The position numbers and the translations under genes are program-made. The notes below the pieces were generated by a model. It searched no databases, was not told the DNA's origin, and saw only the letters and a program-made list of their open reading frames with translations. From NCBI GenBank assembly GCA_035550975.1, contig DASZOC010000027.1, forward strand, positions 1-39,660: 39,660 nucleotides of DNA, given 5' to 3'. Source of the DNA: DASZOC01 sp035550975 (lineage in GTDB: Bacteria; Actinomycetota; CADDZG01; WHSQ01). Shown here in pieces: positions 23,747 through 31,805 of the stretch. Each line of letters begins with the position of its first letter. Position 1 is the stretch's first letter.

Positions 23747-24925
23747 GTGCCTACGACCCTGAAAGACGTGCCCGGCATCGCCCCCCACGGTGGTGCGCTC
23801 GAGATCCGCATGGCCGACGGTGATCCTGCGGCAGCGATCGAGGAGGCCGGGAACCTGCCGGCGATCGTCGCCACGGAACGGCGAGTGCTGTCCGACCTCG
23901 AGCTCCTCGCGGTCGGCGCCGTCAGCCCCAACCGTGGCTTCATGACGCAAGCCGACTACACGTCGGTCGTCAACGAGATGCGCCTCGCGAACGGGACCCC
24001 GTGGAGTCTGCCCATAACGTTGCCTGCTACCGACGAAGAGGTCGCCCGGCTCGAGGTCGGCAAGCCCGCCGCCATCACCTACGAGGGCCGCGTCATCGCG
24101 CGGATAGACGTAGAGGAGATCTATTCGTTCGACGCCGACGACGAGGCGGCCAAGACCTACCGCACGACGGACGATGCGCATCCGGGCGTCGCGTACCTGA
24201 AGTCTCTGCCCCGCAACTACGTCGGGGGCGAGGTGACGGTGTACGAGAACGTCTTCGCCGGCGAGTTCTCCGACTACCGCAAGACGCCGTTGCAGCTCCG
24301 CGAGGAGTTCGACAAACGCGGCTGGAAGACCGTCGTCGCGTTCCAGACGCGTAACCCGATCCACCGTGCGCACGAGTACCTGACGAAGGTCGCGCTGGAG
24401 GGCGTCGACGGCCTGTTGATACACCCACTGGTCGGCGGCACGAAGGGCGACGACATCCCCGCCGAGACCCGGATGAAGTGCTACGAGGTCCTGATGGAGA
24501 ACTACTACCCGCACGACCGCGTCATCCTGTCGGTGTTCGTTGCCGCGATGCGCTACGGGGGGCCGCGCGAGGCGATCTGGCACGCCCTTCTCCGGAAGAA
24601 CTACGGCGTCACCCACTTCATCGTCGGCCGCGACCACGCCGGGGTAGGCGACTACTACGGCTCGTACGACGCGCAGCAGATCTTCGACGAGTTCGAAGAC
24701 GGCGAGCTCGGCATCGTGCCGCTGAAGTTCGAGCACAGCTTCTACTGCAATAAGTGCGGTCAGATGGGCTCGGACAAGACGTGCCCGCACGGCAAGGAGG
24801 ACCGGGTCTTCCTTTCGGGCACGAAGGTGCGCGAGATGTTGCGCAACGGCGAAGAGCCGCCCGAGGAGTTCTCGCGGCACGAGGTCGCCCGGATCCTCAT
24901 CGCCGATGCGAGGAGCAACGCGTAG
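23747..24925 (+). CDS. sat: Sulfate adenylyltransferase (ATP sulfurylase)
   Basis: Sat makes adenosine 5'-phosphosulfate (APS) from ATP and sulfate. The 392-residue protein is of the homo-oligomeric Sat type, not CysND. It has QTRNPIHRAHE (the QxRNP and HxxH motifs), GRDHAGVGDYYG, and a four-cysteine zinc site in CNKCGQMGSDKTCPHG. FLSGTKVREMLRNGEEPPEEF is the usual C-terminal signature. GTG 23747 is chosen because GGAAGGAG lies just upstream. The phosphodiesterase gene starts at the base following the stop, and cysC follows, giving the route from sulfate to PAPS. Confidence 0.95.
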   Translation: MPTTLKDVPGIAPHGGALEIRMADGDPAAAIEEAGNLPAIVATERRVLSDLELLAVGAVSPNRGFMTQADYTSVVNEMRLANGTPWSLPITLPATDEEVARLEVGKPAAITYEGRVIARIDVEEIYSFDADDEAAKTYRTTDDAHPGVAYLKSLPRNYVGGEVTVYENVFAGEFSDYRKTPLQLREEFDKRGWKTVVAFQTRNPIHRAHEYLTKVALEGVDGLLIHPLVGGTKGDDIPAETRMKCYEVLMENYYPHDRVILSVFVAAMRYGGPREAIWHALLRKNYGVTHFIVGRDHAGVGDYYGSYDAQQIFDEFEDGELGIVPLKFEHSFYCNKCGQMGSDKTCPHGKEDRVFLSGTKVREMLRNGEEPPEEFSRHEVARILIADARSNA

Positions 24926-26413
24926 ATGGGTCTGCTCGACAAACTGAAGAAGAAGGCGGAGCAGACGGTCTCCACTGCGACGGACGCGGTCGTCGGAAAG
25001 AAGGACGGCGTTGTCGCACGAGGCAAGCAACGCGTGATGGTGATCGGTCTCGATTGCGCTCCACCCGAGCACATCTTCGACGAGTACAAAGACGACATCC
25101 CGAACATCGCGAAGCTGATCGACAACGGCGTCTACGGCCCCCTAGAGTCGATCACGCCTCCGATCACCGTGCCCGCGTGGGCGTGCATGATGACGTCGAA
25201 GGATCCCGGCGCGCTCGGCATATACGGCTTCCGCAATCGGAAGGACCACACCTACGACGGCCTCGAGTTCGCCACCAGCTTCAAGGTGAAAGAACCAACG
25301 GTGTGGGACCTGCTCTCGGATGCAGGCAAAGACGTGATCGTGATGTCGGTGCCGCCGATGTATCCGCCCAAGCCCACGAACGGCATCCAGATCGGTTGCT
25401 TCCTGACACCGACGAACGACACCGACTACACCTATCCGAAGGAGCTCAAAGCCGAGCTTCAGGACAACGTCGGCGAATTCATCTTCGACATCCGCAACTT
25501 CCGCACCGACGACACGCAATACATCTTGGACGAGGCTTACAAGATGACCGAGATGAAGTTCAAGACGGCCGACTATCTGCTGGCGAACAAGCCGTGGGAC
25601 TTCTTCATGATGGTCGAGATGGGGCCGGACCGCCTGAACCACGGCATCTGGAGCTTCATCGACCCGAGCCACCCTCGGTACGAGCCCGACAATCCTTATA
25701 AGGACTCGCTCCGCGAGTACTACCGGTTCCTCGACGGCAAGATCGGCGAGTTGCTCGACCGCTACGCGGACGACGACACGACGGTCCTGGTCGTGTCCGA
25801 CCACGGCGCGAAGGCGATGGTCGGTGGCGTGTGCTTCAACGAGTGGTTGATGAACGAGGGTTACCTCGCATTCGAAGGCGAACGCCCTTCCGAGATAACG
25901 CCGATCGGCAAGATGAGCATCGACTGGGCGAAGACGAAGGCGTGGGGCGACGGCGGCTATTACGGACGGCTGTTCCTGAACGTCGAAGCCCGCGAGCCGA
26001 ACGGGATCATCCCGCAAGCCGATTACGAGAAGACGCGCGACGAGCTAATCGCGAAGATCGAGGCGATGGTCGACCACGAGGGGAACCCGATGGGGAACAA
26101 GGCGCACAAGCCGGAGGACATCTACACGGTCCAGAACGGCGTCGCCCCCGACCTCATCGTGATCTTCGGCGGGTTGCGCTGGCGCAGCGTCGGCTCGCTC
26201 GGTCACGACTCGATCTACACGTTCGAGAACGACACCGGGCCCGACGAGGCGAATCACGCCGAGCACGGGATCTTCGTGATGCACAACGCGCCCGGCCAGC
26301 AGCCGGGTCGCAAGGAAGGGCTTCACCTGTGGGACGTGCACAACACGATCCTGGATCTCTTCGACCTGCCGCCGGCCGCCGGAGCCCTAGGCACCAGCGC
26401 GCTGACCAAGTAG
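24926..26413 (+). CDS. Alkaline-phosphatase-fold phosphodiesterase/nucleotide pyrophosphatase
   Basis: The 495-residue protein belongs to the type I phosphodiesterase/nucleotide pyrophosphatase superfamily. A basic amphipathic lead (MGLLDKLKKKAEQ) precedes the metal-binding start VMVIGLDCAPPE. The nucleophile is probably the Thr in PPITVPAWACM. Metal ligands occur in MGPDRLNHGIWSF, VVSDHGAKAM and NHAEHGIFVM. No signal peptide, so it should be cytosolic. It lies between sat and cysC with no gap to sat, which links it to sulfonucleotide metabolism or to a sulfated product; the substrate is not known. Confidence 0.83.
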   Translation: MGLLDKLKKKAEQTVSTATDAVVGKKDGVVARGKQRVMVIGLDCAPPEHIFDEYKDDIPNIAKLIDNGVYGPLESITPPITVPAWACMMTSKDPGALGIYGFRNRKDHTYDGLEFATSFKVKEPTVWDLLSDAGKDVIVMSVPPMYPPKPTNGIQIGCFLTPTNDTDYTYPKELKAELQDNVGEFIFDIRNFRTDDTQYILDEAYKMTEMKFKTADYLLANKPWDFFMMVEMGPDRLNHGIWSFIDPSHPRYEPDNPYKDSLREYYRFLDGKIGELLDRYADDDTTVLVVSDHGAKAMVGGVCFNEWLMNEGYLAFEGERPSEITPIGKMSIDWAKTKAWGDGGYYGRLFLNVEAREPNGIIPQADYEKTRDELIAKIEAMVDHEGNPMGNKAHKPEDIYTVQNGVAPDLIVIFGGLRWRSVGSLGHDSIYTFENDTGPDEANHAEHGIFVMHNAPGQQPGRKEGLHLWDVHNTILDLFDLPPAAGALGTSALTK

Positions 26414-26471
26414 CCGTTCTTTCTGGACACGGCCGCCGTTCTGCGGGGGCGATCACGAAAAAGGAGGCACC

Positions 26472-27017
26472 ATGAAGCAAGCGAACAGGGAACGCGGTTG
26501 TGTCATCTGGTTCACGGGATTGTCCGGCTCCGGCAAGACGACGATCGCTCACGAGGTCGAGTCGCAGTTGCTCGATGCGGGTGTCCCCGTCGAGATCCTC
26601 GACGGCGACGTCGTGCGCGAGAACCTGAGCAAAGGCCTCGGCTTCTCCGAGGAGGACCGCAACACGAACATCCGCCGCATCGCGTTCGTCGCGCACCTGC
26701 TGCAGCGGAACGGTACCTTCGTCATCACGGCGGCCATCTCGCCCTACAAGGCGATCCGCGACGAGGCGCGCGCGATGATCAAGGACTTCGTCGAGGTCTT
26801 CGCCGAGGCTCCGCTCGAGGTGTGCGAAGAGCGCGACACCAAGGGCCTGTACGCGAAGGCGCGGGCCGGCGAGATCAAGGGGTTCACCGGTATCGACGAT
26901 CCCTACGAGGCGCCGGACAACGCCGAGGTCGTGTGTCACACGGCCGACGAAACGGTCGAGGAGTCGGCGAAGAAGGTCATCGACAAGCTCATAGACCTCA
27001 AATACCTCGAGGCCTAG
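26472..27017 (+). CDS. cysC: Adenylyl-sulfate kinase
   Basis: CysC phosphorylates APS to PAPS, the universal sulfate donor. The 181 residues contain the P-loop GLSGSGKTT, LDGDVVRENLSKGLGFS, RNTNIRRIAFVA, the FVITAAISPYKAIRDEAR segment (ISPY/IAPY motif) and CEERDTKGLYAKARAGEIKGFTG (start of the lid), the full family pattern. AAAGGAGG lies five bases before ATG 26472. With sat upstream it completes PAPS synthesis; no PAPS reductase or sulfotransferase is in the window. Confidence 0.95.
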   Translation: MKQANRERGCVIWFTGLSGSGKTTIAHEVESQLLDAGVPVEILDGDVVRENLSKGLGFSEEDRNTNIRRIAFVAHLLQRNGTFVITAAISPYKAIRDEARAMIKDFVEVFAEAPLEVCEERDTKGLYAKARAGEIKGFTGIDDPYEAPDNAEVVCHTADETVEESAKKVIDKLIDLKYLEA

Positions 27018-27026
27018 TACTTCTCT

Positions 27027-27914
27027 TTGATCGACCTTCATACTCACACCACCGTTAGCGACGGCGGGGATTCGCCTACCGAGCTCGTCATCAAGGCTGC
27101 GGCGGCCGGGATCACCGCGCTGGCGGTCACGGATCACGACAACGACCTCGGGCTGGACGAGGCTCAGAGCGCGGGGCGGGAGCACGGAGTCGAGGTCGTG
27201 CGCGGGGTGGAGATCTCCTGTGACGTCGAGGATCTCGAGTCGCTCGGCTACCGCCCGTCGGGCCGCCCGACGATGCATCTGCTCGGCTACTTCATCCCGG
27301 AGACGGACAACCCGTTGACGGACGAGCTCGCCGACCTCAGGCACCACCGCGCGAACCGCAACGTGCTCATCGTCGAGCGGCTGAACGAGCTCGGCATCCC
27401 GGTCACCTTCGAAGAGGTCGAGAACGAGGCGGGGGGCTCGGGGTCGCAGATCGGTCGCCCTCATTTCGCGGCCGTGCTCGTCGCTCACGGAGCGGTACCC
27501 GATTACCAGGCTGCGTTCGACCGGTACCTCGCGAAGGGCGCGCAGGGATACGTGTCACGCAAGCTCTTGAAGCCGGTAGAGGCCGTGGAGCTCATGGTCC
27601 GCGCCCGCACGGTTCCGGTCTTGGCGCACCCGTTCACGATGAACCTGGACAGCGCGGAGCTCGAACGCTTCGTCGACGAGCTCGTCGCCGCGGGTCTCAG
27701 AGGCATCGAGGGCTATCACGGCGACATGGCCGAAGACCTGCAGGAGCCGTACCGCGCTCTGGGGCGAGCGAAGGACCTGATCGTCTCCGGCGGCAGCGAC
27801 TACCACGGCGACATGCGTCCCGACCGCGGGCTGCCCGGAGGTAAGCACAACGTCGTCGTGCCCGACGAAGTTCTCGACGAGCTCCGATCCGCAGCCGCGT
27901 TGCTCGCGGGGTAG
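27027..27914 (+). CDS. PHP-domain phosphoesterase, possible nucleotide 3',5'-bisphosphatase
   Basis: The 295-residue protein is a PHP metallophosphoesterase of the TrpH/YciV (RNase AM) type. Metal ligands appear as DLHTHT (residues 3-8), VTDHDN, GVEIS, a His in LAHPFT and GGSDYHGD near the C-terminus. In E. coli the relative dephosphorylates 3',5'-bisphosphonucleotides, including pAp left after PAPS is used. The position nine bases after cysC supports that job here, an inference from context. TTG 27027 is the only start that keeps the MIDLHTH terminus; its ribosome site is weak, so it may depend on coupling with cysC. Confidence 0.85.
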   Translation: MIDLHTHTTVSDGGDSPTELVIKAAAAGITALAVTDHDNDLGLDEAQSAGREHGVEVVRGVEISCDVEDLESLGYRPSGRPTMHLLGYFIPETDNPLTDELADLRHHRANRNVLIVERLNELGIPVTFEEVENEAGGSGSQIGRPHFAAVLVAHGAVPDYQAAFDRYLAKGAQGYVSRKLLKPVEAVELMVRARTVPVLAHPFTMNLDSAELERFVDELVAAGLRGIEGYHGDMAEDLQEPYRALGRAKDLIVSGGSDYHGDMRPDRGLPGGKHNVVVPDEVLDELRSAAALLAG

Positions 27915-27936
27915 CGACCGCGAGTGGAGCTACAGG

Positions 27937-27951
27937 TTCGAAATCCGAACG
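27937..27951. promoter_or_regulatory. Inverted repeat upstream of tetR-like gene
   Basis: GTTCG, five bases, CGAAC is a perfect inverted repeat 37 bp before the TetR-family start. It may be its autoregulatory operator, although it is short compared with typical TetR sites. Confidence 0.4.
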
Positions 27952-27988
27952 TGGAGGGGCGTTCGACCATTTCTGTGAGACTGGGGGA

Positions 27989-28630
27989 GTGACGAAGGAG
28001 ATCGCACCGCAGCCCAAGCGCGACCGTCGTGAGGACATCCTCCAGGCGAGCCTCAAGCTGTTCGCCGAGAAAGGCTTCCACGGCACGTCGATGCGCGACA
28101 TAGCGCGCTCGGCGGACATCACCGAAGGCCTCATCTACCACTACTTCGCGTCCAAGCGCGACCTGTTCCGGGCCATCATCGACGAGCACTCGTTTCTGCC
28201 CCTGCTGCGGTCGCTACCCGACCTCGGCGAGTGGCTCGACCTGCGCGACCTCTTGATCGTCCTGGCGCGGGGGTTCTACGACGTCCTCGGGCGCAACCAC
28301 GACCTCACCCGGTTGCTGCTGCAAGAGGTCCAGGTGTTCCCGGAGGAACGGGAAGCGTTCTTCGCAGACGCGATGAAGGAGTCGATCACCGAGCTCGCGT
28401 CAATCATGGAATCCCGGATGAACGAAAAGGCTCGCGGCCAGGTCGACCCGCAAGTGACGGCCCGCATCTTCTTCAACTCGCTGCTCGCGTTCTTCGTGGA
28501 ACAGGAGATCCTCGGCGGCAAGCACATCTTCCCCGCCGACGAGCAGGCGTATGTCGAGCACCTCGTAGACATGGTCGTCAAGCGCGTCGGCTCTGGGAAG
28601 AGGTCGTCCGGCCCGAAGCTTGTCGGCTAG
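27989..28630 (+). CDS. TetR-family transcriptional regulator
   Basis: The 213 residues start with a DNA-binding domain (about 14-60: ILQASLKLFAEKGFHGTSMRDIA, ITEGLIYHYFASKRDLF), which is textbook TetR. The ligand-binding C-terminal domain has no recognisable subfamily signature. GTG 27989 has GGGGGA four bases upstream. The last 53 nt overlap the 3' end of the convergent PhaC-like gene. Likely targets are itself, through the inverted repeat at 27937-27951, and perhaps neighbouring lipid genes; the effector is unknown. Confidence 0.9.
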   Translation: MTKEIAPQPKRDRREDILQASLKLFAEKGFHGTSMRDIARSADITEGLIYHYFASKRDLFRAIIDEHSFLPLLRSLPDLGEWLDLRDLLIVLARGFYDVLGRNHDLTRLLLQEVQVFPEEREAFFADAMKESITELASIMESRMNEKARGQVDPQVTARIFFNSLLAFFVEQEILGGKHIFPADEQAYVEHLVDMVVKRVGSGKRSSGPKLVG

Positions 28631-29816
28631 AAGCGGGTCGTCTGGTTCCAGCCGCTGACCGGATCCACCCATGTAGCCGCGGCCACATGTCTTTCTGCGC
28701 GGTGCCTCCCGACACCATCGAGACGTGGCCGCTCGCGAAGTTGAAGACCTCCGCGTTCATCCCCGCCACGCTCGCCAGCGAGTGCGACGATCCGCTGGGA
28801 ACGATGTGGTCGCGATCGGCGACGAAGACTCCGACGCGCGTGTCGATGTCGCTCAAGCGGACGATCTCTCCCGCCACCTCGAGGCGGCCTTCGAGGAGGG
28901 CGTTCGTGCGGAAGAGGTCGACGAGGTCGAAGAACAACGCTCCCGGTAGAGGGCGGTGTTCCCAGATCCAGCGGGATAGCGCGGAGTAGCTGCGCCGGAA
29001 CTCCCGGTCCTTGCGGCGCGCTACGAACGCGAGAACCGTCCTCAGCGCCTGAGGCCTCAGGATGTGGAACGACTCCCGCACCAGTGCGGCGGGGACGCAT
29101 GAAGCCGCGTCGAGCAGGAAGGCCGGCTTCAGCATGTGATGTGACATGAGTTGTTCGATCCCGCTCGGGACTCCGAAGTCACCCGGAACCGCGACGAGCG
29201 CGGCGGAGTCGACGTGATCGTGGTTGCGCGCCCCGAGCCGTGCGAGGCACAGCGTTGCTCCGAGGCAATACCCGACGAGGCTCAGCCTCTCCGCCGACGC
29301 ATGCTGCAAGACCGCGGCTTCCGCCCGCATCAACACCGAGGCGTAGTAGCTGAGATCTCTCGTCGCATCCGTCCGGTCGAAATCCCCCCAATCGAGGAGG
29401 TAGGTGTCGAACCCGGCCGCGGCGAGCGCTCCGACGAAGCTCCGGTCCGGCAGCAGGTCCAGGATCCATGGCTTCGAGACGAACGAGTGCACGACGAGCA
29501 CGACAGGACCGTCTCGTGACCCCTCGACGCGAGTTACCCGGATCTTGTCCTGCTGCCACACGGGGTCGGCCCCCGTCGGCCGCATCGCGTCCCGATGTGC
29601 GCCGAACGCCAGCTCGATCAGGTGAGGCCAGGCTGCTATCTGGGCAGCACCTCGCAACCACAACGCGCGGTACCACCGGAGCAGCCGCCGAACCGGACCT
29701 GCTTCGATCAGAGACCGGTCGGTCTTCCGGGTGGCGAACACCCACCACAATCCGAGCAGTGCGGGGACCGCGACCACGCCGAGCGCCGCGTACGCTAGGT
29801 AGGCGGACGCAGGCAT
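28578..29816 (-). CDS. PHA synthase-like (PhaC) protein
   Basis: The 412-residue alpha/beta-fold protein resembles class III and related polyhydroxyalkanoate synthases. The nucleophile is Cys184 in the lipase-like box GYCLGA, preceded by YLLDWGDFDRTD, a class hallmark. The acid and histidine are probably in ADRDHIVP and GHVSMVSG. A membrane segment at residues 6-27 is unusual for PhaC. I see no phaE or phasin gene nearby. The ATG at 29816 follows the polyprenyl synthase stop by 8 nt and has no clear ribosome site, which suggests coupling. The tail overlaps the convergent tetR by 53 nt. It could be a related acyltransferase. Confidence 0.75.
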   Translation of the reverse strand: MPASAYLAYAALGVVAVPALLGLWWVFATRKTDRSLIEAGPVRRLLRWYRALWLRGAAQIAAWPHLIELAFGAHRDAMRPTGADPVWQQDKIRVTRVEGSRDGPVVLVVHSFVSKPWILDLLPDRSFVGALAAAGFDTYLLDWGDFDRTDATRDLSYYASVLMRAEAAVLQHASAERLSLVGYCLGATLCLARLGARNHDHVDSAALVAVPGDFGVPSGIEQLMSHHMLKPAFLLDAASCVPAALVRESFHILRPQALRTVLAFVARRKDREFRRSYSALSRWIWEHRPLPGALFFDLVDLFRTNALLEGRLEVAGEIVRLSDIDTRVGVFVADRDHIVPSGSSHSLASVAGMNAEVFNFASGHVSMVSGGTAQKDMWPRLHGWIRSAAGTRRPASSRQASGRTTSSQSRRA

Positions 29817-29824
29817 CGCGAGCG

Positions 29825-30775
29825 TTACGCGGCGGGCTCGACCTGGGCCAGGACACCTTCGGAGATGGTCGTGAGGACGTCCCGCCATTCGGAATCGGGG
29901 AGTTGCGAGAGCGCGTCGACGGCGTGATCGACGTAGTGCTGCGCTTGCTCGTAGGTGGCATCGAGTGCGCCGGTCGACCGGAGCATCGGGAGAACGACGG
30001 CCAAGTCGCGGCGACCCGGCTCTAGCTCACCGACGACGGAGGGGTCGCGTTGCGAGGCGATCAAGACCGGCAACGTGAACACCCCCTCTTTCAGGTCCGT
30101 CCCCGGCGTCTTCCCCGTGACGCGAGGGTCGCCCACGAAGTCGAGGAGGTCGTCGACCATCTGGAAGGCAAGCCCTAGGTTCTCGCCGTACACCGTGAGG
30201 CTCGCGTGGAGACTCGAGTCGGCCCCGGACGTCGCGGCGCCGAGCTCGCACGAGGCTCTGAAGAGCGCCGCCGTCTTCCTCTTGATCGTGTCGACGTACT
30301 GCGATGCGGTGCGTTGCGGATCGCCTATCCGTTCGTTCTCTGCGATCTGTCCTTCGCAGACGTCCGCTAGGGCGCGGGCAAGGATGCGCGGGACTTCGCC
30401 GCCGGCCTTCGCCCCTAACAGGGAGCCCGACGCGAACAGGAAGTCACCGGCGAGGATCGCGACCTCGTTGCCCCATTTCGAGTGGACGCTCGGTGCGCCG
30501 CGACGAACCTCCGTCTCGTCGATGACATCGTCGTGGTAGAGGCTCGCGATGTGCAGGAGCTCGACGGCGGCGGCGGCCAGGTCTGTCTCTTGTCCGCCGG
30601 CGCGGCCGGCGCGCGAGGTAACGAGGACGAGAGCCGGCCGCAGACGCTTGCCGCCCGCCTTGATCAGGTGGGTCGACGCCTCCTGGACGAGGGGGTAGAT
30701 CGAGTCGGTGGCGGTCGATATCAGCAGCTCTTCGACCCGCAGGAGGTCGTCGACCAGCCACGCGGGCGAGCTCAC
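29825..30775 (-). CDS. Polyprenyl diphosphate synthase
   Basis: The 316-residue trans-prenyltransferase elongates isoprenoid diphosphates. Both aspartate-rich motifs are present: DDVID at 82-86 (LYHDDVIDE) and DDLLD at 208-212, along with GGKRLRP (41-47) and a late KRKTAALF. This is the long-chain (heptaprenyl/octaprenyl-type) pattern; chain length is not readable by eye. GTG 30775 overlaps the YjbQ gene stop as GTGA. A UbiA-type prenyltransferase lies divergently 1 kb away, so this enzyme may supply the side chain of a quinone. Confidence 0.92.
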   Translation of the reverse strand: MSSPAWLVDDLLRVEELLISTATDSIYPLVQEASTHLIKAGGKRLRPALVLVTSRAGRAGGQETDLAAAAVELLHIASLYHDDVIDETEVRRGAPSVHSKWGNEVAILAGDFLFASGSLLGAKAGGEVPRILARALADVCEGQIAENERIGDPQRTASQYVDTIKRKTAALFRASCELGAATSGADSSLHASLTVYGENLGLAFQMVDDLLDFVGDPRVTGKTPGTDLKEGVFTLPVLIASQRDPSVVGELEPGRRDLAVVLPMLRSTGALDATYEQAQHYVDHAVDALSQLPDSEWRDVLTTISEGVLAQVEPAA

Positions 30776-31215
30776 TCGCCGGTGACCTGGATCAGGTAGC
30801 GCCGCGGGCGCGAGGAATCCAGCTCGACGAACAGGATCTTCTGATCGTCGCCGATCACGATGTCGCCGCCCGCGACCGGCACGCTCTCCGAGACCTTCCC
30901 CATAACCGCGTTCATCACATGAGCAGGAGCGTTCGCGGGCTCGTCCTCGACCAGGTTCTCGGTGCGGATCGTCAGGTCGTCGTGGGCGTAGTAGGCGCCC
31001 TCCGGCGCCAGCGCTTCCATCGCCGACGACAGCGACGCGGCCAGCTCGGCGGACGGAGTTCCGAGCAGCACGCAGCAAGTCGTGTGAGGACAGAAGACGA
31101 GCACCGAGCCCTGCACCACCCCCGACGCCGTCACGACCGAGCGAACGTCGTCGGTGACGTCGACCAGATCGAACCGTGCCCCGGTCTTTACGGCGAACTC
31201 TTTGGCGAAGATCAC
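30772..31215 (-). CDS. YjbQ-family (UPF0047) protein
   Basis: This 147-residue protein belongs to the YjbQ/UPF0047 family, reported as having a secondary thiamine-phosphate synthase activity. The conserved CPHTTCCVLL (here with an extra Cys), HVMNAVMGKVSESVPVAGG and KILFVELDSSRPRRYLIQV segments are present. The His/Asp/Glu cluster typical of the family can be seen (YAHDDLTIRTEN, ENLVEDEPAN). It starts with GTG 31215 and overlaps the polyprenyl synthase. Its true cellular role is unsettled in the literature. Confidence 0.88.
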   Translation of the reverse strand: MIFAKEFAVKTGARFDLVDVTDDVRSVVTASGVVQGSVLVFCPHTTCCVLLGTPSAELAASLSSAMEALAPEGAYYAHDDLTIRTENLVEDEPANAPAHVMNAVMGKVSESVPVAGGDIVIGDDQKILFVELDSSRPRRYLIQVTGE

Positions 31216-31322
31216 CCCTCGATTCTTTCCTATCTCGGTGCTTTAAGAGATTGAGCAGATGTTCAGGACCGATGATCGTCTGATCAGCACGCGGGGGCCG
31301 AAGTGATGCCTATATTCGAGGC

Positions 31323-31805
31323 ATGACGAAGCTTCCCGAAGCCATAGAGGAACTACTGAACGCGACGCTGGTAAGCGAGTTGACCGTCCTCGATGGGCGC
31401 GGCCGGCCCGTGACGTACCCGCTCATCCCTCTCTACGACGGCAACAAGATCTACATGACGTCGAGCGTGCTGTTCTCGAAGAAGCTCGAGCACATAAAAC
31501 GCGACCCGCGCGTCTCCGTGACGATCAGCGATCCCGTCGCGGCACGGGTCGAACCTTTCCGCCGCGCGACCATCCAGGGGCTCGCTCAGGTGGTCGAAGA
31601 CGACCTGCACTCGGGATGGGAACGCGTCATGCCGTTGTGGACTGCGAAAGAACCGGTCATCTCGGACCTCGTCAAGAAACGGTTCGCGATGCCGCTGTTC
31701 TGGGAGCGGTCGATCATCGAGATCGTTCCCACGCGCGCCTTCCTGTGGGACACGGGCGAGACGAGCCGGCCCCCGCAAGTCTTCGAGCTCGGAGAGGCTG
31801 CCTGA
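31323..31805 (+). CDS. FMN/F420 split-barrel (PPOX-fold) protein
   Basis: The 160 residues form a pyridoxamine-phosphate-oxidase-like split barrel (ATLVSELTVLDGRGRPVTYPLIPLY at 31356-31430, IYMTSSVLFSKKLEHIKRDPRVSVTI). Such proteins bind FMN, F420 or heme; the cofactor cannot be assigned here. A TATATT about 7 nt before ATG 31323 suggests a nearly leaderless transcript. The stop and the next start overlap as TGATG. The downstream gene begins with a second, related split-barrel domain, so the two may form a heteromer. Confidence 0.82.
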   Translation: MTKLPEAIEELLNATLVSELTVLDGRGRPVTYPLIPLYDGNKIYMTSSVLFSKKLEHIKRDPRVSVTISDPVAARVEPFRRATIQGLAQVVEDDLHSGWERVMPLWTAKEPVISDLVKKRFAMPLFWERSIIEIVPTRAFLWDTGETSRPPQVFELGEAA

